The notes under the pieces were generated by a model. The model was not told the origin of the DNA and did not search any database. It was given only the letters and a program-made list of their open reading frames with translations. A program made the position numbers and the translations under genes. A stretch of DNA of 64,000 nucleotides from Phoenix dactylifera (lineage: Eukaryota; Streptophyta; Magnoliopsida; Arecales; Arecaceae): assembly GCF_009389715.1 (NCBI RefSeq), contig NW_024067666.1, positions 4,505,001 through 4,569,000 of the forward strand, read 5' to 3'. This document shows, in pieces, positions 13,296 through 24,276 of this stretch (the stretch's first letter is position 1; every line of letters begins with the position of its first letter).

Positions 13296-13664
13296 CAGCC
13301 ATCTCGAATCTGACACGTCAATTTCTGTACCTTCGCGAGACAACCTATCGCCAGCTGGAAAGGCAATCTCGATAATTCCGTAAATTTAGATAAATTAAAC
13401 ACAAAGAGGAACCTATAGAAAATTCTCGTCGGCACTAAATTTAAACTAACATCGGCAACCATTCACCGACATCTGTTCAAGCGAAAAATATTTAGGCACT
13501 AGTACTTATCTAGATTTATATTTACGTCTCTGACTTTTTTTTAAAATATATGTTTCGGAAATAGCCCTGTCGGTCGCATAAATTGCGATACTACCCTTCC
13601 TAGCGCCGGAATAAAAGCGGAGGGGATCCAAGTTCTAAGAAGGCCTAAACCAAGGAAAGACCCG

Positions 13665-16600
13665 ATGGATTTGGAAGCGATGGAAGCAGCGATGGTTGGG
13701 GAAGAGAGCAGCGGGAGCTGGAGCTCGTCGACGAACTGGGTCGCTGCCGAGGGATTCCTCCGAGACTCCATCTCCTTTGAGACCTCCGATGATGACGCCC
13801 CCGCCTTGACCTCGAGCGGCCTTCTCCTCGTCCGGCCGCCCTCCGATTACCCCCCTCCCTGCGAGGTCACCAGTAAGTCCAACATCTCTCCTTTTATTCG
13901 ATCCTCTTTGAATTTATACGGGATAATAATGTCGTTGATGAGATCGAAAGTTTCTTTCCGTTAATTGATGAGAATTCGTTAATTTTTTTGCGTGGATTCT
14001 TGATCTTGGATAAAGAAGTTATTGATGAAGAAAGTTTCTAGGTTGTGTGGAAAAATCCCTAATTACTGGAGGTATTTGGGGACTTTTTTGACTTGGAGTG
14101 ATGGATTGATGTGTTTATTTGTTAGATTACTGGATTTTGAACTGCCTGCTAAGTAGATTGGACCTTTTTGTGCATCAGGAAAAAAAAAGGATCTGTTTTA
14201 TGTGGATTTGGATCACAATTTAAGGAAACTTGGCTATTTGTTATTTTGGTTGCTGTCTGTCTGATTTTAATGGTTCGAGACATAGTTGGTAGATCCTGAT
14301 ATACCCAAGAAAACGAGAAAACTTTGTTAGGGCAATTTGGCTGGAGTCCTGTTGCAACGTTACTTTCTTCTCTTTTCCTACAACATCGTGAGGGGACGTG
14401 CCTTTTAAAAGCAAGGAGACTTGGAAATTTTCTTGATAATGATATTTTATAGAAACATTGTTTTATAAAAAAAAAATACAGTATTATACTGCTTCGTATT
14501 GCATAATGGCTGCTCTACTGTTTATTGTTTCTTGTTCTGAAGTTTCAACAAGGTTGGGAATCCTTGAGGCCAATAAGCAATTCAGTTTGTTAGGTTTTAT
14601 TTATTTATTTTTAAAAAGGTTAAGGAAAAGTTAATATAAATGAGTTTCTATGAGAATATCTTTTTGATTTCTTTTCAAGAAACCTTTTTTGGAGACCGAT
14701 AGGTCATATAACCAGGTAAATGTTTTTTTTAAAAAAAAAAAAAATCCCTGGCTCGTTACATAAAATATTTTTAACAGAAAATCAGGTTTTTTGGTTCTCC
14801 ATATTAAAGTTGCGCCCAAATACGATGCACCAACCCAAATTTATGAATGTAAAATAGGATACATATGCAAGTTGTAAAATGTCTCATTTAAGTAACTAAT
14901 TTGAAGTTTCAACCCAACTCTACACTGTTTCAGATCAAATTATCTATCCCATTTGATTGTCCATTTGGCGTGACCATGGGTTGCATATGTAATTAGTATC
15001 TAAGTTGATTGAAATGTAGTCATCATGCATTTCAAATGCTATAGCTTGGGATCAGTGGTATGGGATTTCACTTTAGAATAGCATGTTAGCATGTTCTATG
15101 CACATGACTACATGAGGACTATATTTATGGCTGTGTAGTTATGTGAGTTTTTTTCCTTTTCCTTTTCCCTTTCTTTAATTGGTTGAGAAGTTGGCTAGAA
15201 ATTAATTACACTATTATCAATGAATGCTTGGAAAACTTCCCATTGATGACAAATAGATGTGTTTTTTCATTTAATTTGATATATATCTCCCTTCTGGTGT
15301 GAACAAAAACATATTAATAAAAGAAAGAGGCGTCCTTTTCCACCCGCATGTCTGTATCTAATAAACTTCAAATAAAGAGTCATGGAAATATTCAGGATTC
15401 TTATAGACACGATGAGAATGGAAAAAGAAGGGCGCTTTATGTATCTCTCCACATATAGATTTCTCTCAAAGCTTTCCCATCTCACTTGTGGGGCAATATG
15501 AGATGGTTAATTGAATGGTCAAAGGTTGTTTGAGAATTCCCATCAGATATAGTAGGAGATGGTCTATTATGTTATCTGCAATAATATGTTTCAAGCTCAA
15601 ATCCTATTTATGTATGCATACATGCATGAAAATGAAAATGAAAATGATTAGAGCTGTCATAATGAATGGAATAGTTTTTCTGAGGTTACATCTAATGCAT
15701 TCCTTACACAGTAGTATTTGTTTCCTTATATATGGTTTTAAAAAATGAGGTTGTAGCTCTTCATTTTTCTTCCGAAGTTAGTACAGTGCTTTGGGGATGC
15801 TATCGATGGACACAATCTCACTATTAGGATGTTGAGGTGGTGGTCAACCATACTATTTGATGGAAATATTTAAAACTTTTAGTTCTCTTGGCTTCATACT
15901 TTTTCTCACAACTGAGTTTGTAACTGGTAGGAATTGTTGGTATTAAAACTACTATGGAAATTATATATAAAATCAGTTGGAGATATTTATGGATTTTTAT
16001 GCATTGAATAGCATTCATGTGCCACTTGGGCAAGGTTTGAGATGTACGCTTATGAATCAGAAGTATGAGGTGTTTGTGACAGAATGATTTATTTTTTATA
16101 AGTCGATGCAAAGCACAATCAGTTCATACATAGGATGGCTTATTAATGAGTTTTAAGTATTTTGAGTTTTCGGAGCTGTACATGGAGTTTTGTTTCCAGA
16201 ATCAAGAGTGTGTGTGAGAGCAGGAGTGGCTTTGGGTGCAGGAAAGTAGATAATTCAGAAATATTTTTAGAAAAATAGCATGTAAGAAGCAGGTGCATTA
16301 GCGAGATTTGGGAAGATACTGTAGTGGGTGTGTCGCCCAAGGTAGAAGATTCTGACTGCCAAGGTAATGAGATGAACTATTGGAGGTATTGGCACAAGGG
16401 AGATGATTATAATGATATTTGACAAGCAACTCTTACTGCCTTTGTATTTACCTGCACTCTAGAATGTACATGGAATTGGTGATTAGAAGTATGGTAGTGC
16501 ACAGAAACTTAAATTTGGGTTCAACTTCTTAGTGTGCTAAGTTATTAGATTGACGATGAAGAGAGTCTGTGGTGGTTAAAGTAACTCTTTTGCAGACTTT

Positions 16601-19600
16601 GTAACAGTCAAACAAATCATACATCATCTAGTACACAAGAAACTAGCTTATCGAATATAGTTGTAGCCAACTATGTTGGCCAGCTTCAGTTTCATACTCA
16701 CCAAAGGTCAAAACTCAAAATGAGTTAAGATGAGATTTTACCAAATAATTTCTTAAGATATCCAATTCTTTGGCATCGCCACACCTTTTAGGACCTTTTA
16801 ACCTGATCTTTTAATATATCTATTTCAAGGCAGTAAGACCTCTTGCACAAATAGACAAAGCATCTCAAATGGTTTTTCTTGTCTCTGTCCTTTACTAAAA
16901 CCAATCTAATATGTAAATGTTCAGTGTACTCGCTGGACTGCATCATACCAAGGAAAGTTGATGTTGGATTCAGCAAAGCTTATTGAGTTTCAGCCACAGA
17001 AAATTCAGTAGTTTGATTTTAAGTTATGGAGTTCTGGCTGAAAGTTAATGAAAAAATTCTAACAAGTCAGAAGGATAAATTATTTGAAAAAAATAGAATG
17101 TGGAAATATTTAAAGAAAATAAGAAATATATGTATTACACATTAATTAATATTTGTTGTTTTGCCCAGAATATTGGGCTGTATAGTTCTGGTTGTTTCGT
17201 TGAAACTATGGACTGCCATACCACCCTGAACTGCTTGGTTTGGGGCATACTATAGTATATGGGGTTGGAACTAGTACGAAGATCGCATTTGGGTCAGTAT
17301 AGGTCTTATACCGACCCGTACTGTGGCATATGGAGATGAACCGAGGTGCGTACTATGTTGACTTGTGCTGTACTGAACCAGTAGCATGCCGGTATGATAC
17401 ATAGTATTAAGATTGCAGACCTTAGTTGAAACTATTGAAAATATTTAAAAAAATTTAGACAATATTAAATTGCTTGTTTTATACCATTTAGTGTAACATG
17501 TCGTTTAACTGTGTTGCAATAATCTAACACATGGTGCAATTCTTGTCTATTTATGAGCATGAAGAAAATTTTAAAAACATTTTTATGAAAATTTACAAAC
17601 ACTTACCTAAATTTTGAACATTGACAAGATTTGCCTAATATGATTAATATATAAAATTCAGGGAAGGGCTACCCGTAAATATACTTAGAACTTGTTGAGT
17701 TCAGAATTTGCCACCTTACAAACAAGATTCTAGCACAAATCTTGAAATTTCTAGCTGAAGTCTGGCAAATCCACTATGTAGAAGGCCCAATGTCTGTTTG
17801 AATATCTTCTATTCGCTCTCAAAAATGTTATAGAAACCTCTAATATCTCCAATCTTATGATAAACTACCTTGACGAATTTCCTGCAACCAAGAATCCAAA
17901 TACTTCTGGTTTCCTCAAAAGTTGCAATATGCAAGTTTACTTTCTGGAATTTAATTATATGAATGGAGGACCAAAAGATTACACAAATTACCTATATACG
18001 CGTTCTGCAGGTTAGTCTCCAGAGACAGTTGTATTTGGCATAATACAAACATTATGGTTTCAATTCCAGAGTTCACTTGAAATTTAATATTTTAAATTGT
18101 AGTTCTACTGTACATCCACCTAAATTCCTTGTGATTTCTGCTTTTCTTGCGCTAATGTTCATTCTACCTCCAAAACAGCAAAGATGGTCTTACTGCTGCT
18201 ATCCATTTTTTACTTTTTAATTTGTTTTAGTCTCAATTAACCTTAGCATTTGCATAACAGCCTAAGAGGTAGTCCTTGCTTTTTCCACCATAATGCTTAA
18301 TCACAGTACATAATAAAGTACAGGAATCATATGCGGCTAAGTAGGTAGTTTCATGTTTTAAATTTTAGCTGCAAATCATTCATTTCCCACTTAAGTTGTA
18401 CCCAGTGCAATGTTTTCACCCTAATGAATTTTCACCTAATCTCCATGACTTCTTTTTCTTGGTGCAAGCATGTCCCTTTTTTGGCAGCATTTTGCTGTAA
18501 TGCATGTGTAGTGGTGTTGCTGATGTGGCTTTTATGAAAGGCCATATCATGATAGGCTAGTTTTAAAGTTCAGACTTAAGGCAATGGTTTGTACATATCA
18601 ATGACATAAAGCACAAACTGTTTGTGAAGTTTGTGAAATATTGAATGATTCATGAACAATCTGATTATTCAGGCATAAAGAATCATTAAGCCAGAGAAAA
18701 AACGCAAGAATTATCTTAGATTTTTTCATTAGCTTGGAAAACATATTAGGGTTATTGAATGACTTACTTGCAAAACATAGTTGATTTTTAATATATGAGG
18801 AATCTGTAGTATATGGTGCTTTGAAAAATAAATTAATGCAGATGATTACATTCATCATGGCTGCACAAATTGCTTTTAAAAAATTCTTAGCTGTCTAGAC
18901 CAGTAATGTGCAGCTGATTCGAAGCATCTGTATCAAAGAGTGTCAATCTCTTCTAGTTGTTGGATAGTTTATCTCATAATTGCTGTACTGCAGTCTTGTT
19001 CAGGGAAAAGCATGAAATTCACAGGGTCTATGTACGAAGTACAGCCCGAGTGTATGAGATATACTATGCTGCTGATCGGCAGAATAAAAGTAAGGAGTAT
19101 CTGTGTACAGTACGTTGTGGTCCTGCTGCTGCTGCTAGTGAAGTGATGCCACCAAGTAGTTCTGAGGGAGCTATTACCAAAAGCCAAAATGGTAATGATG
19201 GAACTATGGAAAAGCATGAGAAGATGGCTAGAAGTGATAGTAATAATAGCGTTGAAGATGGTTGGGTAGAAGTTAAGGTTCCTGATTCTCCTCAGCAGAA
19301 TGACCAAGCAAATGCTCTGTCAAAGAAGGTTGATGGAAATTCTAGTGCAAATTTTCAGGTTATTTTGCATTTCCCGTTGAACTATGATGCTTCTTTCTCT
19401 TATACATATGGAAAAATTTGTTTTGCAATTGCTTACTGAAAATAACTTGCAGATCCATTATGAGGCAACGGCTGAGATTTCAGATGCTAGTCCTTGTGCA
19501 GCCCTTACACTTCGTTTGCTCTCACTGCAAACTAAGACATGTGTTCATGTAGAGGAAATTTACATATATGCTGATCCTGTCGATTCCCCCAATCCTGATC

Positions 19601-22443
19601 CTCATGTGAGTATGGAGGGAAACTTGAGTGGAAATCCTCTACTTGCCATGCTTGTTCCTGGTCTTCTGCAATTATCTAAATCAGGTACTAGCAGGATACA
19701 GAATAAGTATTTTTCCGTTGACTCGGGGGTGCGAGAACATCAGCATTGTGTGGATAAAGCAGCTGAACAAAGCAGGTTGGACATGTGTGGAACAGGGCTG
19801 CGACAAGCAAATTGTGGTATGATGCAACAAAATTTCGGGCTATTGCAGGAAGAAACCAAGGTAAAACCTGAAAATATACAGTTGGAATCTGGCCAGAATG
19901 TAATCGATCAAATAGATCAAACTTTGGGGCCATTGCAGGAACAAACTGAGGTAAAACCAGAAAATGTACAGTTGGGATCTAACCAGAGGGTAACAGATCA
20001 AGCAGATCAAGAGTTGGGGCCAGTGCAGACACAAACTGAGGTAGAACCAGAATATGTGCAGTTGAGATCTGGCCAGAAGGTAACAAATGAGGTAGAACCA
20101 GAAAACATACATCTGGGATCGAACCACAAAGTAACAGACATGGATCAGGTGCCAAACTCTGTGGTTGAAGAAAATAATCCAGCCTCTAGTCATGTTGAGA
20201 AGGTATTGGATGAGCTAGTCTCAAGAATGGGAAGAATAGAAGCTTTCTGTTCAAGATTTGAGGAAAACATGATGAAACCCCTCAGCTGCATTGAGATGAG
20301 ACTCCAGCGACTAGAGCAGCGATTTGATTCATTTGCTGTGGGAATGCAGTATTCTGAAAGAAACCCTTGTTCAAGGATATCGGCCCCAGAATTTTCATTT
20401 GACGAATCGGACTCAGAGAACAAAGGCTACAATATTTCATTCACAGTAGGGGAGGTTACTGTGTCTAATGACACATCATTTCCAGCTAATGATGTTGCAG
20501 CTTCTGTGCCCGAGTCCAAGATGTGTCCAGGTCTGGCAGTCAAGGCACCTGAATTCTGTAATGAGGATGACTTCTCATTATCAGCCACGGATGGTGCAAC
20601 TTCTGTGCCTGAATCTAATATGCATCCAGGACTGGTGGTTAAGGCACCTGAATTCCCCAATGAAGATGAGGAGTTTCCCAACACTGACAATACTTCAGAT
20701 TCAAGTGTGAAAGATTGCCCCAATGACAATACACCTCAATCTGTTGATGCCGCATTAGCTTCAGCACTGGCAGCATTCCTCACATCAACTACTGTCAAAT
20801 CTCCCAAACGTAGCCCAAATGTGACCGAAAAACCTCATTGGTCTTCTAATGGTATTAACAATGACTCAGATTCGTCTCCTGTTGGCGTATCTTCTGAGGG
20901 ATCTGATAAATTATTCAGCAAAATTGACTTAGAGACAAATGGCTGCGGCACATTGGATGTAATGAAGACAACCAATAGTGACGACTCACTGTCATCAGCT
21001 GATGTTGTGGGAGCTCCTGATACATCTTTAGATGAATCTTATTTGGAAGATAAGGGTTGTGATACATCAGATGCAGCAAGGCATATTGCTGCTTTTGGTG
21101 GCTCATCATTGTTTGCTGATAACATGAACTCTTCTGTGTCTGTGCCCCAGATTTCAGGTTTGATATTTACAGCACCTGAATTTCCAAATGAGGAAGATGA
21201 TTTTATTGACTGTGATAATACTTTAGATTCAGGTGTAGAAAATTGCTTTAAAGATCACGAGGCAGCATTTCTTTCCTCGACAAACGTAAAATCTCCTGAG
21301 CACAATTCAACATTGTTAGGGGCAGCCTTGGAGCTTTTCAATGGTGATAACAATGAGTTGGCCGGGTGCGATCATACCATCGCTAATGCACCCGATCCCA
21401 TCATAACACCGGATAACAATGAGTTGGCCTCCACTTATGTTGAAATTCCCTGTGAAGTTGGCAGAGGGGGTACTACAAACCATGGAAACAACTCAGAAAG
21501 CAAGGTTGATTTGAACCAAATCCTTTACTACTTGCTTCCTGATGGTCGGTTGGAACATGGTGAGCATGCTAAGCTAAGGCATCAGAATGGTTCCACCGAG
21601 CCAACTGTTGGAGGATCAACTGCTGACTGCATGCCTCTCAAAGATGGCATGGAACAGAAGGATCATGGTGTAAAATGGGACAGATCAAGTTCCACAGAGG
21701 CAACTGCAATGGAGGAAGGATATTTCGCACAGAAGGTACCTCATTGTATGGGCTTTCAGTCAAATGGAGGCATCAGCAGCAAATGGCATGATGTAAGCTG
21801 GGTAGATGATGGTGATGCTGAGGAAGCTGCACATGGTAGTCCTTGCTTGAACCAACTGAGCAGAGAGTGGACTGAAGACTGCAGCACAGATTCGAGCTTT
21901 GATGAAAATTTTGTTAGAAGTAAAGTTCAGATTTATTGGTCAGATGATAGCAGCACAGATTCCTTTGGAAGATCTTTCACAGTTAGGCAACAAAGTGGAC
22001 AAGCTGCTAAAAACGACGAGGGTTTCCAAGCCTTAGTTGATGATTTCTCCGTAGGTATTGGCCTAAATTCTGCAGATTCTAAATCATCGGCAGAGCTTAA
22101 ACGGGCTTTTGACTCGAAACTGGATTATGAAGATCGTATTATGGATTTTAAGTTTGTCCTAGCAAGAGATTGGGGAACTAGACTTCCACTTGAACTCTTG
22201 CTGGGTGAAACATCTGATGCTGAGGTGCAAGTTTCAACTGTCAGGGATGATGGCAAATGCATTGCAGATGGACAACAACATGATTTATTTTCATCCCAGA
22301 CGGAGGATAAAAGTTCTACAGCAGTTAATCAGCTTCTAGTGGAGGTGGAAGATCTTAGGGTACGAAGTGAGACATGTCTGTGGGATGCTGATCTGCAAGG
22401 TCGTGAAAGCAGCAACGAGCAGCCATTCTCCAGCCTTATTTAA
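13665..22443 (+). CDS. Large plant-type protein of unknown function (1187 aa)
   Basis: Three exons with consistent phases: 13665-13872, 18994-19358, 19453-22443 (stop included). The 5.1-kb first intron splits codon 70; joining gives EVTILFREKHEIHRVYV, followed by RSTARVYEIYYA and EYLCTVRC, a compact N-terminal region that I believe recurs in uncharacterised plant proteins. Exon 3 begins IHYEATAEISDASPC and contains HVEEIYIYADPVDSP and the hydrophobic LLAMLVPGLLQLSK. Then come 30-residue tandem repeats (19843-20146), a short coiled coil (VLDELVSRMGRIEAF... to about 20340), three PEF(P/C)NED repeats and a long acidic, Ser/Asp-rich tail. No enzyme motif, signal peptide or membrane segment is seen. 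Function is unknown; a scaffold-like, mostly disordered protein is inference. Confidence 0.85.
13873..18993 (+). other. Long first intron (5.1 kb) of the 13.7-kb gene
   Basis: Donor CA|GTAAGT at 13873 and acceptor CTGCAG at 18988-18993. It is AT-rich. A degenerate repeat lies at about 17165-17415; otherwise I see no exon, RNA gene or clear transposon. The open frames inside are short and unrecognised. Confidence 0.7.
17165..17415. repeat. Degenerate repeat rich in GTACC/GGTAC-like words
   Basis: Inside the long intron a segment of about 250 bp is full of related words (CATACTATAGTATATG, ACCGACCCGTACTG, GTGCTGTACTGAACC, GCCGGTATGATAC). Such GTAC-rich segments are common in monocot genomes as remnants of non-autonomous DNA elements. 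Ends and target duplication could not be fixed, so the assignment is tentative. Confidence 0.3.
19843..20146 (+). repeat. In-frame tandem repeat, about 30 residues, 3-4 copies
   Basis: Within exon 3 of the 13.7-kb gene the protein repeats a unit of about 30 residues (90 bp): QEETKVKPENIQLESGQ, QEQTEVKPENVQLGSNQ, QTQTEVEPEYVQLRSGQ, and a shorter fourth unit EVEPENIHLGSNHKVTD. The frame is kept throughout. The units differ by several substitutions each, so the array is old enough to have diverged under retained reading frame. Confidence 0.85.
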
Positions 22444-23131
22444 GTACACGAACTATTGTACAGTATATAAAATAAAAATGGAACTATTTGCATGATGTTT
22501 GGTTTTCTTTTCTTTTCTTATGGTTCTTTTATTTTGTACGCTGATGTCAATGATTGCAAGTAAACTAAGGAATGGAGTTCATGGTTGGTAAACTTACTGG
22601 GAAATCATCTGAATTCAGGGCATGAGGGAGCTCAGGTTTGATAACATTTTACCCTTCAAGGTACTGTGGCAATCTGCGAAAATAGACCATCTATTCTATC
22701 CAACTGTCCGCTTCCATGTTTTTTTTATTTGTTCCTGGTGAGGTTGCCACCAGAACTACATATATCTGCGGATGAAATATGCATTGTAGTAGATCATGAA
22801 TGACAATGACACTCGTCATTCGTCAAAGTTAGCTTTCTTACAATCTTGAGCCTTGAACTAGGCTTGTTTCATAACCGAACCGAGCTTGAACTGGCTCATT
22901 TAATTTTGATCTAAATTCAATTTGTTAAAGAAATTTGTTTAAGAAATTTGATAGGACATTGAGGTTCACCGATGATTTCTTATATATATGTTGAGCTAGT
23001 TTCTACCGGTGGATCTCAACATTATACTCAGATTGCATCCTTTTCATGTAAATTATGTTGACTTTATATAATTATAAATATAATAATATTTTTTATTTAT
23101 AAATAATAAGTACAATAATATATATTATTTA

Positions 23132-23196
<65 letters not shown>

Positions 23197-24129
23197 CAGA
23201 GACTGCTTGTGCGAAACTCTCCATCCATCGTCAAGATGTCCATATCAGTAACGAAGGACTCTTTCATTAATAAAAAAACTTATTAACTTATTAAATTATA
23301 TTAAATAAAAAGTTTTTCATTAGTATTATTAAATTAATACAGCAATTAATAACATTATTAATAACAATAAGAAGCATCCAAGGTCTGCCGGAAAATGAAA
23401 ATTTTTCAGAAGTACAAATGTTTTTATCTTAGAAAGTTGCATAAATATTATGCCCTACCAAATTCGAGGTCGGAATCCAGAGACTCCAGACTAATCAATG
23501 GCCGGTGAAAACTCAGTCACAAATAATCTACTTTTTTTTAATTCTGATTAGAACCAATCAATTGCTAGGAGCCTATTTTGATACCGACTACAAAAATTAC
23601 CAGCATTCAGAATAAGCAAACATATGCTGGTTGAAATCAGAGCAACAAAATAAACCAAATGCTAGGGTGTTTGAGTTAATGGATTCTGGAGGATTCTTGA
23701 GTGTCATTGAGTGTAGAAAAGCAAAGGTCCTGAACAAAGATTTAGAGAGATGATTGAATAAGATAACATCTGCATCATGATTTACTCATTAGGGTAGAGA
23801 ATCCACTCAATCTAGCTGTACATGGCAGTCACTAGCAAAGCTAAGCACAACACATTCAACTTAAGAATAGAAGTTTTATGACATAAGAACAGACTCGAAG
23901 AATCTTTCACTGGTAAGAACACACTGCATGACCCATTTCACCCTATAACATAGAACTTCATTGTTTACATAATTGGCAACCTCAAGGTTATTTTCTTGCC
24001 GGAACAAAACCACGTTCACAGTATTATATGAAGTAGACAGGATCCAAAACTCGTTTCTGTGACTGTCAAAAAGGACGCAGACATGGGCACAATCTGTCAT
24101 TTTTAACTATCAAAAAGAGTTCACAGAAT
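22444..24129. other. Intergenic, convergent 3' ends, with TA microsatellite
   Basis: This gap lies between the stop of the 13.7-kb gene (plus) and the sulfite reductase 3' end (minus), so both 3' UTRs are here. A (TA)n tract is at 23136-23191. AT-rich sequence from 22980 to 23400 has no gene. No typical single poly(A) signal could be chosen with confidence. Confidence 0.65.
23136..23191. repeat. (TA)n microsatellite
   Basis: Uninterrupted alternating TA of about 55 bp within a wider AT-rich stretch between two convergent genes. Confidence 0.95.
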
Positions 24130-24276
24130 TTATTCAGCTTTGTCATTTTTCTCAGCAGCAACATTGTTACGAATAACTTCCAAGGCCAACTGGCGAGGAG
24201 TCTTGTTCTGCAGATGACCAATCTCATCCATTGCTTCATGTCTGTCTGCAAACCTTTTGAGATTGAACCCTGATGG
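24130..24276 (-). other. Conserved in-frame extension after the SIR stop
   Basis: Directly after the TGA the same frame runs 48 codons to TAA (24130-24132). It reads FNLKRFADRHEAMDEIG, then HLQNKTPRQLALEVIRN and ends NDKAE. This resembles the C-terminal extension I recall from longer plant sulfite reductases (pea, tobacco), giving 686 aa if translated. The stop context is TGA followed by C, the more leaky class in eukaryotes. It may be read through, bypassed by splicing, or a recent loss not yet decayed. Confidence 0.7.

Larger units (their letters stand above)
9795..13664. other. Intergenic between TypA and the 13.7-kb gene
   Basis: This 3.9-kb gap separates two divergently transcribed genes, so both promoters lie in it. 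It holds a SINE (10141-10474) and a LINE 3' end (about 12050-13295). The stretch 10490-12040 is AT-rich with no recognisable gene. I did not find a convincing TATA box for either gene. Confidence 0.7.

Noticed and set aside
19840-20193. 117-codon minus-strand frame with repeats
   Set aside because: Mirror image of the in-frame protein repeats on the plus strand.
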